A DNA stretch of 64,000 bases, from positions 248,001 through 312,000 of the forward strand of contig JACCIC010000064.1 of NCBI GenBank assembly GCA_018907035.1, given 5' to 3'. Below the pieces are notes generated by a model. It made no database searches, was not told where the DNA came from, and saw only the letters and a list, made by a program, of their open reading frames with translations. Of this stretch, positions 1 to 9,439 are shown one piece after another. This DNA comes from Sycobia sp. Sy_11 (Eukaryota; Arthropoda; Insecta; Hymenoptera; Epichrysomallidae). The first letter of the stretch is position 1; each line of letters opens with the position of its first letter. The position numbers were made by a program, and so were the translations under genes.

Positions 1-650
1 ATCGTCAGAATACCATTACCACTTTGATTTGCCCCAATACTCATCGCTGATTATGACAATGCCATCTTCCGTCTTGCAGTAGAGCTGAGTTAAAATTTAT
101 TCAATTGTCCTGCTACGATCAATATTCGCTTGCAGAACTACAACTATCGAGATTTCTTTGATAGAGCTTCGCTAAAGGTCGGATAGTTGCCGGAACCATC
201 TACAATAAAAAGATGCATTAGTTCTTTAAAAAATAGTAGATGTAAGTATATTACTTTTTCTTAATAATTATATTGATATTTTATTTCAATGAAGAACGAA
301 TAAAAAAATTTTTTTTCTAAAAATACGCACTGCTTCATGCGACAATTATGGAGGATTCAATAATTCTATTCCAATAATTAAACGAAACGTTAATATAATA
401 ATAAAAGTTCTTGTACTCGGGAAATCAAACTTATATCTATTGACAAAGCACTACTTCATTATTTTAAAAGCGAACTGAACATAAGATTATTATTATTATA
501 TTGTAGATGATATTGTTAAGGATAAATTAAGAAATCTTTGATTTTTATACGGAATAAAAGAAAAGTCTTCGAATATTGCTACATTATATCAATTGTGCTT
601 CTATATATTTTCAATATAAATTTACAAATCAGCACTTTTTAAAAAAGGAA
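1..650. other. AT-rich intron, nothing recognised
   Basis: The sequence is AT-rich and I see no open frame or repeat family in it. It lies upstream of the first visible SNRK exon and is read as intron of that gene. Confidence 0.5.
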
Positions 651-1873
651 TTGAGTGTACAAGTAAGTTTCCCGTGTTTGTCAAAAGATGACGCCACCAG
701 TGAAATAAATATGAGATGTCATGTGCTATATTTGTAGGTTGTGTATCTGGCATCACCTTTGCAGCATTATATTTGAGTATTTCTTTCGGTATCGTTTATT
801 TTATCGACTAATATCATGACAAGATTTGAGCTAAATAAATGCAATTTGCAGGAAGCGCTGTTTCTATTCTTCAATATGAGAAAAAATGCGGCTGACGCCT
901 ATCGTTTCCTTTCGGAAACTTATGAGTCAGGATTTATTGGTGAATCGACGCATCAACGGTTCAAAAATGGTGATGTTGAAGTTCAAGACAAAGATCGCTC
1001 TGTAAAGCCGAAAAGTTTTAAAAATGAGGCATTGTAGGCCTTGTTGGATGAGAATCCACGTCCGATTTAAGAAGAATTTGCTTCATCATTGGGCATCACG
1101 CGACAAGCCTTTTCTTTTCGCCTAAAAGCATTGGATTCATTCAAAAGGTTGAAAACTGGTTGCTATACGAATTGAAGCCCAGAGTCGTCGAACGGCGATT
1201 TAGCATGTCTGAAATGTTGCTACAGCGGTATAACAATAAATCATATTTGTTTTTTGTATTTTCGCTTGTAATGAAAAATGGGTATATCATGATAACTCTA
1301 AACGGATAAAATTGTATACAAATACCGGAAAGGCCGCCCAATCGACGCTGAAACGAAATATTCACGTAAATAGAGTCATGCTCTGCATATGGTGAGATTA
1401 AAAGAGAATCTTCCGAGTAATCAAACCATCAAAGGACTATTGTGTTGAACCTAAATTTTTCATTTCAAGCGAGAATTACAGGAGAAACGGACAGAATATG
1501 TGACCATTTTACATCAAGATAGCGCTCGGCCATATGCTGCGGCTTCGGTCAAAAACTATTTGGAGAATAGTGGATGGGCAATTCTGCCTCATCTGTCTTA
1601 CAGTTGAGACTTGGCATCTTCTGACTACCACGTGTTTCGATCATTGCAGAACGTTGTTGGGAATATGTTCAGTAGAAGGAATCAAAAATTAGCTGAATAG
1701 CGTCTTGGGCTCAATAACTGAAAAATATTTTGGTCCGGAATTTCTGCCAGAAAGATGGAAAAAGTTATAGCTTGGAATAGACTATACTTTGAATAAAGGA
1801 TATGTAACTATTTTTTCGTTATAAAACATCGCCTTTTTGAGAAAAAACGATAAATATTTACTTATACACCCCA
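651..1873 (+). mobile_element. Decayed mariner-like element (family A)
   Basis: The left end (TTGAGTGTACAAGTAAGTTT) and the reverse complement of the right end near 1873 match over about 20 bases, which fits mariner terminal inverted repeats, and the right end is followed by TA. A transposase reading frame starts at 816 with a helix-turn-helix region (EEFASSLGITRQAFSFRLKA in a later frame) but is cut by stops from about 1036 on and by frameshifts. The catalytic region near 1500-1640 is barely recognisable (text like a dna-r-Y block before a proline-rich stretch). The element is about 1.2 kb, close to the usual 1.3 kb. It is an inactive fossil within the SNRK intron. Related copies lie at 33229-34138 and 36271-36510. 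Confidence 0.8.
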
Positions 1874-2369
1874 TATATACAACATTATTCAAAATAATTA
1901 GACAACGTTTTTAAAATTTGTGTGAAAATAACAAAAAGCATAAATATTTTAATAGATATGTGAAGTTGATTAAGAAATTTTGTTTAAAAAAACACACGTG
2001 TAATAAAAACTATACCAGAAATCGGGATCTTATACGTTCTATAGAAATTGATATTGAATTTAATTGTCTTATAATTTAATTGACTTTGATTTATAAAACA
2101 TTCAAGTGAAAGTAGAACCTCAAAAAGTATATCTCTGTATATTAATTACTGGGCTCTGTGTTATTCTTCATTTATAGAAACACTGAATTCAAATAGATTT
2201 TTCTATTTCGCCGATACATTATATATAAGATGTTATAATATTGTGAAATCTCAATATTTACACTAAATTTCAGTATATAGCATTAGATTAAATATACCAT
2301 ACATTACATTATATATTATATAATATGTAACTATTTTTTGAAATTTTATTGGTGGTTATATCTTTGCAG
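1874..2369. other. Intron ending at a splice acceptor
   Basis: The stretch is AT-rich with no coding signal. It ends with a pyrimidine-rich tract and TTTGCAG at 2363-2369, the acceptor for the following kinase exon. Confidence 0.6.
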
Positions 2370-2721
2370 ATGTGTGGTCATTAGGAGTTATTTTATATAT
2401 GCTCGTTTGTGGTCAAGCCCCTTTTCAAGAAGCTAATGATAGTGAAACATTGACGATGATCTTGGATTGCAAATACTCAGTACCAAAGCATATCTCTTAT
2501 GAATGCAAAAACTTAATCGCAAAAATGTTAACTAAGGAACCTGATAGAAGAGCAACTCTTCATGAAATTGCAAAAGATACATGGTTCTTGAAAGGTACAA
2601 ATGAAAATGTGATCGACAATTTACCATTAGTATTTCGCCAAGAAGTATCAGAAGATTATCATAATTTTATTGTAAACAAAATGGTTAATGGTGAAATTGC
2701 AACGAAAGAAGAAATACTCGA
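2370..2721 (+). CDS. Snrk: SNRK exon: kinase C-lobe and start of UBA-like domain
   Basis: This is an internal exon of SNF-related serine/threonine kinase, an AMPK-family protein kinase. It opens inside kinase subdomain IX: the Asp of DVWSLG is split across the intron, and GVILYMLVCG follows. Next come subdomain X (APFQEANDSETL, typical of SNRK) and subdomain XI with its conserved Arg in EPDRRATLHEI. From about residue 90 the UBA-like segment begins (HNFIVNKMVNGEIATKEEIL). The acceptor is TTTGCAG at 2369 and the donor is GA|GTATGT at 2721/2722; reading on past the donor reaches a stop at 2732-2734. Codon use is clean and there are no breaks, in contrast with all surrounding transposon ORFs. 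The upstream exon with the ATP-binding and catalytic loops is outside the window. Identification rests on recalled family sequence and is strong because order, spacing and the next exon all agree. Confidence 0.93.
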
Positions 2722-3087
2722 GTATGTATTATAATAGTGATTAATAATATTATAATTTGCTTTTTATTACAACTAATGGAACTGAAGGAATAATCATAAT
2801 AATTTATATTTATATTTGATATAAACCGTGTTTATACATATATTGTGCCTTCAATATTGGATAACAGTACCAGGTATTTTTTCTTGGCTGTATAGTTAAA
2901 TAGTCTTGGAGTATCATTCAATAAAGATGAACAATTTTTAACTATTGCATTGAATAACCAGACCCCCGTACTAATCATTCAGTGATTAAAATAGTACTCG
3001 GAATTGTAATATTATATATACGACGATTTAAAATTCAATTACATCAAATATTCTAAAATAATTAGTCAGTTTTTTGTAAGTTAAAAG
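2722..3087. other. Start of a 14.8-kb SNRK intron
   Basis: This is AT-rich sequence after the donor GTATGT. No gene or known repeat is seen before the LTR begins at 3088. Confidence 0.6.
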
Positions 3088-4840
3088 TGCGACGATCAGG
3101 CTGTATTCTCCATACAGCCTAATACGCGGAAAATTTTAATTTCGAATTTAAAATAAAGTTTCCGAAATTGAAATAATCGGGCAATACTCCCGATTAGCGG
3201 TCAAACGCGCAATAATCAAAACAAGACTATTGCGCGTATGAAATATACCTACCTCGCGAACGCAGGACAAGAAAGAGCGGAGGGAAACTCGCGCGCGTCG
3301 CGAGAGAGCCGCAGCCGTGCGGCAGACAGCGTCGAAAAGATGTCCCGCGCTCCCCGCGCCAGCGAACTCGGGAGACAGCAAATACACTTGTCGCCGCATT
3401 TAAAAATACTTTATTTTTAAATCTATTATTAGAATACGAAAATATTCGAATATATAGAACGTCCTAAAGGACAAAAAATATAATTAATTATATTTTTTGT
3501 AAAATAATTATAATGCGTAATTATTAAATTTAATTATTTTAAGCTTTATATTTGAATGTTCATAATTGACAAATAATGAATTAATTATTGCCTAGTATTA
3601 AAAGAATTATTTTTGTTTATTACTAGGATGATCATTGTTATAATAATTATCATTATTATTTAATAATAATAATTATTGTCGTTAATTAATATTAAATGGA
3701 TTATTTTATTGTAATAATATCATCACCAAAGGTATTATTATACCTAGATATTATTATAACGCGAGATAATTAAATTAAGGAAAACATAGCCAGAACTAAT
3801 TTATATTTAATACGAGCGTCGCCAGGAATGCAAATGTCACTTTAATTATTATTTTAACAATTATTATTATTATTATTATTTGTTATAATAATAATTATTC
3901 TTATTATTGTTAGAATAAACAATAACCCGAGAGAACTAAACTACGCTGAGAAGAATATAACAGTACAAGCTCTCTCAAGGGCAAATGAGCAAATTATCTG
4001 TATAAATAATATAATTTTAATTATTTATTATTATTATATTGTAAAATTATTATTATTATTATTATTCGGCGTCTCGGTACGATATTAGTCGAACGGTGGC
4101 GTAAACACTCGATCGACTAATTTCTCATGTATACAAGGGCGAGTTTTCCACCCCAAAAGTAGTTCTCTCGGCGATACAACCGAAAGAAGCTCCCTAGAGC
4201 TATCCTGCCTACAGAGCTCTAGTAAATCCTGCCTGTCCGAAAATCCTGAATAGTAGAGTCGCGATTCTGGTTGCGCGGCGCTCCGTTAAAGACCAGCGGC
4301 CTCACCAAAAATCCCTCCTGCACCTTAGTAAGGCATGGTCCTAGTTGCGTGGTGCTCCAGTAAAGACTAGCGACCTTACTATCCTTCAAAGAGACTTGAT
4401 CCTGGGTGCGCGGCGCCCCGTTAAAGCTCAGCGGTCTCATTCCTATACACGAACAAAGCCCTGATGTAATAGACCAGCAGGCTACGTTCTTTCCCCAAAC
4501 TCCCCCAGCCCCAGTGTATATAAATATAGTGTTCGAAATTTCTATATTAAGTCCGTTTAAAATTAAGATTTGTAAATACCGTTTATAAATAAGCAGCGTG
4601 CTACAACTAGTATAATAAGGTATAGTATAAGACTTTAATATAAACTTTCTGTCTTGTCTGTTGCAGATCGGAGGGCTCGAAACCAGAAACTCATAATATT
4701 TTCTTATTATAATTTTTATTCATTGTATTGTTATTTTAGTAGAATATATCTTGTTATAAATGTTTATTTCTGAACACAATTGAGTAAACGTAATTTTTTC
4801 CCGATCCTGTCTAAAATTCCCTTTCCTTTCAAAACGATCA
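3088..4840 (+). repeat. Large LTR, copy 1 (about 1.75 kb)
   Basis: This long terminal repeat starts TGCGACGATCAGG and ends ACGATCA, giving TG...CA ends, and is followed at once by TGGCGCTACC, a primer-binding-site-like sequence. Inside are a GC-rich block (about 3236-3385), then long TAA/TTA-rich stretches, then a block of hairpin-forming repeats (4255-4440), and near the end a splice-acceptor-like TTGTCTGTTGCAG. Copies with the same order of blocks lie at 11781-15725 and, inverted, at 30142-30885. The ORFs in it are short and not shared between copies, so I regard it as non-coding. It probably belongs to a Ty3/gypsy-type retroelement whose interior is almost wholly lost here. The LTR assignment is an inference from ends, primer site and copy comparison. 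Confidence 0.65.
4255..4440 (+). repeat. Three imperfect hairpin repeats in the LTR
   Basis: Three units share the core GCGCGGCGCTCCGTTAAAG (with a few changes), each ending in a short block like CCAGCGG(C/T)CTCA. In each, CTGGT near the start can pair with ACCAG after TTAAAG, giving a stem with a GC-rich loop. Four related units lie at about 15000-15200 in copy 2. Confidence 0.6.
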
Positions 4841-4914
4841 TGGCGCTACCGCGTAAGCTATCCCGAAGGGAAAAGGAAACGTTACAAAACTTAGTTTTCA
4901 AAGGGTGTTCAAAC
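4841..4914 (+). other. Primer-site-like start and short internal remnant
   Basis: TGGCGCTACC begins directly after the LTR end, as a tRNA primer-binding site would. The following bases (GTAAGCTATCCCGA and on) are shared with copy 2 at 15726-15773. The internal region then stops and Penelope sequence begins. Confidence 0.5.
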
Positions 4915-5050
4915 CATGTTCTAAAATATCCACATTCACAAAATCAAAAAAATGTAAAAACTTTAAACAATGCTCCTTTAAACTGGAAGTAATATGTGAG
5001 CTAGGTAAACTATATTTATGTTCGTAAATTCCCTTTTTTAAATATCTACC
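4915..5050 (-). mobile_element. Penelope-like fragment (endonuclease part)
   Basis: On the - strand this matches part of the GIY-YIG region of the larger Penelope copy that starts at 5050 (compare about 5610-5760), with the same TCCACATTC...AAATC and TTTAAATATCTA text on the + strand. It adjoins the end of the next Penelope copy head to tail, the partial tandem arrangement common for Penelope elements. Confidence 0.7.
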
Positions 5051-5495
5051 TGTTTCAATTTAAATTAATAAATATTTTTTTATTGGTCTTACAGTCCAAT
5101 TAATTCAATCTAAAAATAATATAAAAATAAAAATAAAAAATAAAAATAGAAAATAAAAAAAAAATAAAAATAAAATAAAAATTAAAAATAAAAATTAAAT
5201 TAAAAATTAAATTAAAATTATAATGACAGTCAGACTGTCCTTGTTTACATTCACCCCCGTAGACTAATCTGAAAATAAAATATTAGCTGAAAAAATTCTT
5301 TGTTAGTAAAGTGCAGTCTGACCGTCCCCAACACCCTTACCTAATTGAAGACTTGTCCAACGTTTCGAGCTCGCTACGGCTCCTCATCAGGGACTAATTT
5401 AAACCTTATATTCTAATCTATATATAACCATCCCCACCACCAAATTTCGTAAATTAAATATAAATTCCCCCTCTACACAAATTGTCCAAAACCAA
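5050..5495 (-). mobile_element. Penelope LTR-like region (PLTR)
   Basis: This is the non-coding terminal part of a Penelope-like element on the - strand. Marks shared by all eight copies in the window are AGTCAGACTGTC, a CTGAAAATAAAATATTAGC-type block, a long A/T-rich run, and an end reading CAATAAAAAAATATTTATTAA on the - strand. It carries a hammerhead-like core at 5355-5394. The A-rich run at about 5110-5215 is low complexity. Confidence 0.75.
5355..5394 (-). ncRNA. Hammerhead-ribozyme-like core of Penelope
   Basis: Read on the - strand this is GTCC, CTGATGA, G, GAGC, a short loop, GCTC, GAAAC, GTTGGAC. CTGATGA and GAAAC are the invariant hammerhead core boxes, and GAGC/GCTC gives stem II with one extra base after the first box. 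Hammerhead motifs are known from Penelope LTRs. I do not see a clear upstream partner for GTTGGAC, so whether this copy could cleave is open. Confidence 0.55.
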
Positions 5496-6240
5496 TCATT
5501 TTAATAAGGAATGATAAACACTGTCCAATCTACCAGACTCTAACATTAAAATCACATTATTTCGATTCCTGAAAATGTGAATACTTTCAAGACTCTCCCG
5601 TTTATACTTATTATTAATACCATATTCCAAAATATCCACATTCTCAAAATCAAAAGAATGTAAAAACTTTAAACAATGCTCTTTTAAACCAGAAGTAATA
5701 TGTGAGCTACGTAAACTATATTTATGCTCATAAATTCTTTTTTTTAAATATCTAACTATTTGTCCAATATAGTATTTATTACAATCCACACAATTAATTT
5801 TGTAAACTACTCCTGATTTTAAACATAAATCATCCCTATCTTTGCAATAATTAAACCACTTATTTAAATTATTGCTATTTTTAAAGAAAATTTGAATGTT
5901 ATATTTCCGAAAATTTCTTTTAATTCTTTCAGATAATCCTCTAACATTAGGTAAGACAATAATTTTGCCTCTGTTAACATCAACTCGTACATTATGTCTA
6001 TTTTCGGTATTATAAATGTCAAACAATCTCTCAGCAATGAATCTATTAAGAAATTCAATAGGATATCCATTATTAACGAAAATTTCTCTTACTATCTGTA
6101 ACTTATTTTGTCTAAAATCTTTATGTGACAATTTTATTACTCTGTCAATGACACCGTTCAATGCTCCACTTTTGTTTCCGAATGGGTGGTGTGAATTAAA
6201 ATCTAAAAATCTGTCTGACCAAGTAGGCCTTCTGTATTTT
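5496..6240 (-). pseudogene. Penelope ORF: RT C-terminus plus GIY-YIG endonuclease
   Basis: This encodes the C-terminal part of the single Penelope protein, a reverse transcriptase fused to a GIY-YIG endonuclease. From 6240 downward the frame shows the thumb-side motif PTWSDRFLDFNSHHP, then an uninterrupted 221-codon frame (6161-5496). In this frame a Cys-rich linker (CLKSGVVYKINCVDC) leads into the endonuclease: VVYKI in place of GIY, then YYIG, the catalytic-type Arg in LKKRIYEH, and a Glu in KRESLES. The RT palm and its YADD-type motif are absent, so the copy is truncated at its 5' side near 6240. The intact endonuclease frame suggests a rather young insertion. It reads toward the PLTR at 5050-5495. 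Confidence 0.85.
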
Positions 6241-6329
6241 ATTTAGTAGTAATAATAAAGTGAAACTTAATTGGTACAGATACATATTATATACAAATGA
6301 AGATGAGGTAGTGATTTTATTTTGTTTTA

Positions 6330-7400
6330 GGTGCGCCACTTTGCTTCAACCATTTTTCGATAGATGATTGCATCAGTAAGTGGTGGTTGAAATAGTCAAA
6401 AATATCATACAAGAAAGTTGAATATCTGCCAACATAACTACAGTACGACATTAGTTAATTTATGTTTGCATCAGAAGTGTATTGTCGATCGATGATTTCA
6501 GTTTTCGAGTCAAATCTCGTCATTTGCGGGAAGTATCGTTTTTCTGGTTTAATATGATGAAAACTGAATCGAATGAAATTTAATGCTCTCATTTTTTACG
6601 GTTACAAATCAAATATTCACGCCGCCAGGTTATGCTCTGCATTTGGTGCGACTAGCTCAGTGTGGTGTATTACGATTTGTTGAAACCTACTAAAAATGTC
6701 ACAGGAGATCGGTATCAAACTAAAAAGATGCATTTGAGCTGAACATTAAAGTAGAAACAGCCACAGTACCAAGAAAGGCACGATAATGATAAAAATGAAA
6801 AATTGTACTTATGTCGACTATTCTACAATAAATTAATATTTTATTTTAATTAATAAAATTTTGTACTACAAAATACGTATTATAGTAATATATTGATAGT
6901 CCGAATCTGAAATAGAAATTACTACTAAAAATATTATAAAATTAGATTAAAACTTAAAAATTATAAAAATAATAAAAATAAACTATATTATATGTGAGCA
7001 AAGAACAATCTTACTGCCCCCACCACCTTAAATTTAAATTTTTCTTAGATATCCAACGTTTCGAAACACTATGGCTGATCTTCAACGACTAAACTGATAA
7101 TTCTTGGAATAACATTGGGAAAGATTCTTGGAAACCCTAAAATCATCGGAAGTCTTATTGCAGCCGCCGTACTCTTTAGAAATTATTCCATTCATTTACT
7201 ATTTATTCCACTCGGTGGTACATGACCTAGTTGACCAGAATTTCCATTATTATGAAGAATTCAAAGCATTGGTCAATTCGTGGATCGCCTCAAAAAATGC
7301 ATCGTATTTTGCAGATGATATCCGATAGTTGGCCAAAATATAATAAAAAGTAGTAGCTAGTGATAGACAGTACATTGAATCATAAACTGATAATCACTTT
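6330..7400 (+). mobile_element. Mariner split by a Penelope insertion
   Basis: Two halves of one decayed mariner flank a Penelope PLTR (6815-7095). The left half (to about 6814) has the N-terminal start region near 6500 and, after a deletion, the central NIHAA...LCSAFGA / GVVYY block near 6620-6680. The right half (7128-7330) carries the C-terminal region, with PPYS, a His-Asp-Leu block, FHYYEEFKALV and NSWIASK. A final KVVASD block precedes the stop. The catalytic first and second Asp regions are lost. Family B, like the complete copy at 11831-13127. Confidence 0.7.
6815..7095 (-). mobile_element. Penelope PLTR inside the mariner
   Basis: This divergent Penelope LTR on the - strand begins with the shared end text TGTACTTATGTCGACTA on the + strand at 6818 and contains a decayed hammerhead-like core at 7050-7090, where GAAACGTTGGAT is kept but CTGA has become TTGA. 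The coding part is absent. Confidence 0.65.
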
Positions 7401-7679
7401 TTAAGATTAAAGCCTTAAATTTTGGATAAAAATACGCGGTAGCAAATTAGCACACCAAATATTTATTCTTATTATAGAATCTAATATGCAAATTCAATCT
7501 TCTTATAGTAATAGTGTAATTCCGTGTGAAATAATTTTAGATGATGAGAAGGATTTTTTTTTCTGATATAACTATCCTATTTCTGGGATTAGATAATAAT
7601 TATAGGCTGAATTAAATGCATATTTAACCACGAATGATAGGTTTGTGCATGAAATCTTTTTGTACGTTGTAATACCGCT
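7401..7679. other. Intron, nothing recognised
   Basis: AT-rich spacer with no open frame or clear repeat. Confidence 0.4.
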
Positions 7680-7964
7680 TTTAAGTCCATGTGTAATACC
7701 GCGTGTCAGTTCATGTGTAATACCACGAGTAGAGGTTAGTCGGTCATTTATAATATGAATGTAATGAATAGCGTGTCTATATATTAGCTTAAAAGTACAT
7801 ATAGTAATAAAGATAGTCTGTTGTCGATGAATATGTTATGCTTGACGACACGCTTCCCTCTCCTCTACCCTTCGCTTCATCCGCTCCGGCTGCAGAGGTA
7901 TTCGCCAACGAACTGTGTCGGTGCCGCCACGAGGTAAGTATAACCTCAAAAAAGAAGTTATAAG
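7680..7964 (+). repeat. Probable 3' part of a gypsy 5' LTR
   Basis: This is the stretch directly upstream of the primer-binding site at 7965. It contains a short direct repeat CATGTGTAATACC at about 7689 and 7713 and a pyrimidine-rich block, and ends GAAGTTATAAG. I could not find a matching second LTR, so its left limit is a guess. Confidence 0.4.
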
Positions 7965-7981
7965 TGGCGCCCAACGTGGGG
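7965..7981 (+). promoter_or_regulatory. Retroelement primer-binding site, tRNA-Lys type
   Basis: TGGCGCCCAACGTGGGG is the complement of the 3' end of insect tRNA-Lys (CTT), including the CCA tail, and is the usual primer site of one group of insect Ty3/gypsy elements. It fixes the 5' LTR end at 7964. Confidence 0.85.
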
Positions 7982-8200
7982 TCAATCGTCTGTGCTCATC
8001 CGGAACGACGTAAAATTAGCAAAAATGCAGACAACGAAATTGTCTGCGCTCGTCCGGAACGACGTAAAATTAGCAAAAATGCAGACAACGACATAGTCCG
8101 CGCTCGTCTGGATAGACGTAAAACGAACATAACATCAGCCCTCGAAACAGACTTAGAACCATGGAAGATAGCGATCTCGTCGAAAGACCGAGAAAGAGTC
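7982..8200 (+). pseudogene. Gypsy first-ORF start with 18-residue repeats
   Basis: An open frame directly after the primer site carries two near-identical 54-bp units and a third decayed one. Each encodes 18 residues of the form C-A-R-P-E-R-R-K-I-S-K-N-A-D-N-(E/D)-I-V. The repeated block is rich in Arg and Lys. At about 8190-8205 the frame jumps into integrase sequence, so most of gag, the protease, the reverse transcriptase and RNase H have been deleted. The same type of repeat is found on the - strand at 63500-63920. Its function is unknown; a basic N-terminal domain of a Gag-like protein would fit its place. Confidence 0.6.
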
Positions 8201-9330
8201 CTCTTTGAATGCCACAGCAGGCCACTTTGGTGTTGACAAGAACTTCAACAAAATCAACCAAAGTTATTACTGGCGTGACATGCGAAAAAACGTGTACAAC
8301 TACGTTAAGCACTACCCGAAGAGCCAACTCCACAAAGTATTACAACTATCACCAGCTGTACTAATTTCACAACGAAATATCGAAGGCTCCTGGACAAGTG
8401 TGGCAGCCACAATTACGGGACCCTTTCCCCCGAGCAAAGGGCAGCATAAATATTTGCTGATCTTTGACAATCTTTTTACCAAATACATATAGGTGAAACC
8501 ATTGCATAAGGCCACAGGACAAAACATCGTCAAAGCTCTAGAGGAATTCATAATATTCAACTGGGGCTGCCCGAAATTTTTAATAACGGACAATGATACT
8601 GAGTTTGCGAACAAGTTCATCAAAGACAAACTTGAAAAACTGGGCGTTATTCAGCAATTCATCGCTCCGTATCTCGCGCAAGCGAACCCAGTGGAGAGAA
8701 TCAGCAAAACTATCAAATCGACGATCTCGATCTTCTGCGGAGAAGATCTCCGAGAGCGAGACCTCCACCTTCAAGAATTTGCCTTTGCAGTGTTGGTATA
8801 TGCGAGTACGTAGGTATCACCTGCTTTCCTTAACTTTGAACGTAATCCAAGAGAAGGACCCACGTACCGCAATACACATGAGAAAAATGTAAATATAAGA
8901 TCCCTGACACAAAAAGACTGGTTGAACCGTATGAAATGGTTACCAGTCATCTACTCCATAGTCAAGAAACATCTGACTAAAGCCAGCAATAAGCAGGCTC
9001 ACTACTAGAATAAAAACAGAAGACAGGAAATTTTCAGCACCTGTGACTTGGTATGTCGACGTAATCACGTATTATCGTGCGGTACAAATTTTCGGCGAAA
9101 TTGGTACCGAAATACATCGTCCCATGTCGCGCCATAAAGAGAATTTCTCCTGTTATTTATTAATTGGAAAATGCATTCGGCAAGAGGAGAACGAAAGTAC
9201 ACGTTCCTAACATAAAACACTATCACTCTTCTAACGACTCCCCATTTCTTCCCACAGATAAAATCCAAAATGTGCGCAGAAGACGCGGCCGGGGAATGAA
9301 TTGCTCAATGGAGAGCGTCGCATTGCTCAA
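8200..9330 (+). pseudogene. Ty3/gypsy integrase, broken
   Basis: The integrase joins retroelement cDNA to the host genome. After a partial zinc-binding N-domain (GHFGVDKNFNKI, YYWRDMRKNVYNYV, with the Cys pair altered), the catalytic core has TGPFPPSKGQHKYLLIFDN with the first Asp. TDNDTEFANK holds the second Asp, and the third acidic residue is expected in QANPVER, near the end of the core. The C-terminal part (9040-9270) resembles the gypsy integrase tail, with GRRT..HVPNIKHYH. A stop at 8490 and another at 8811 break the frame, and there are shifts beyond 8900. It is dead as a gene. The neighbouring third ORF follows at 9440. Confidence 0.8.
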
Positions 9331-9439
9331 ACCGAGGAACGCGCATACCTCCGATCATACGGTCTCCGATCAGGTGACACAGAAGAAACGCGCAACTGGA
9401 CATCTTGCCGGAAATAGATTGGCAGAAGAGCAGATGTGA

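Noticed and set aside
3238..3420. Arg/Ser-rich ORF in the LTR
   Set aside because: The frame is not conserved in the LTR copies at 13.2 and 30.7 kb, so the GC-rich block is probably not coding.
7982..8120. Regular 54-bp repeats resembling a CRISPR array
   Set aside because: The repeats have no unique spacers, encode an open repeated peptide and sit in a retroelement of a eukaryote.
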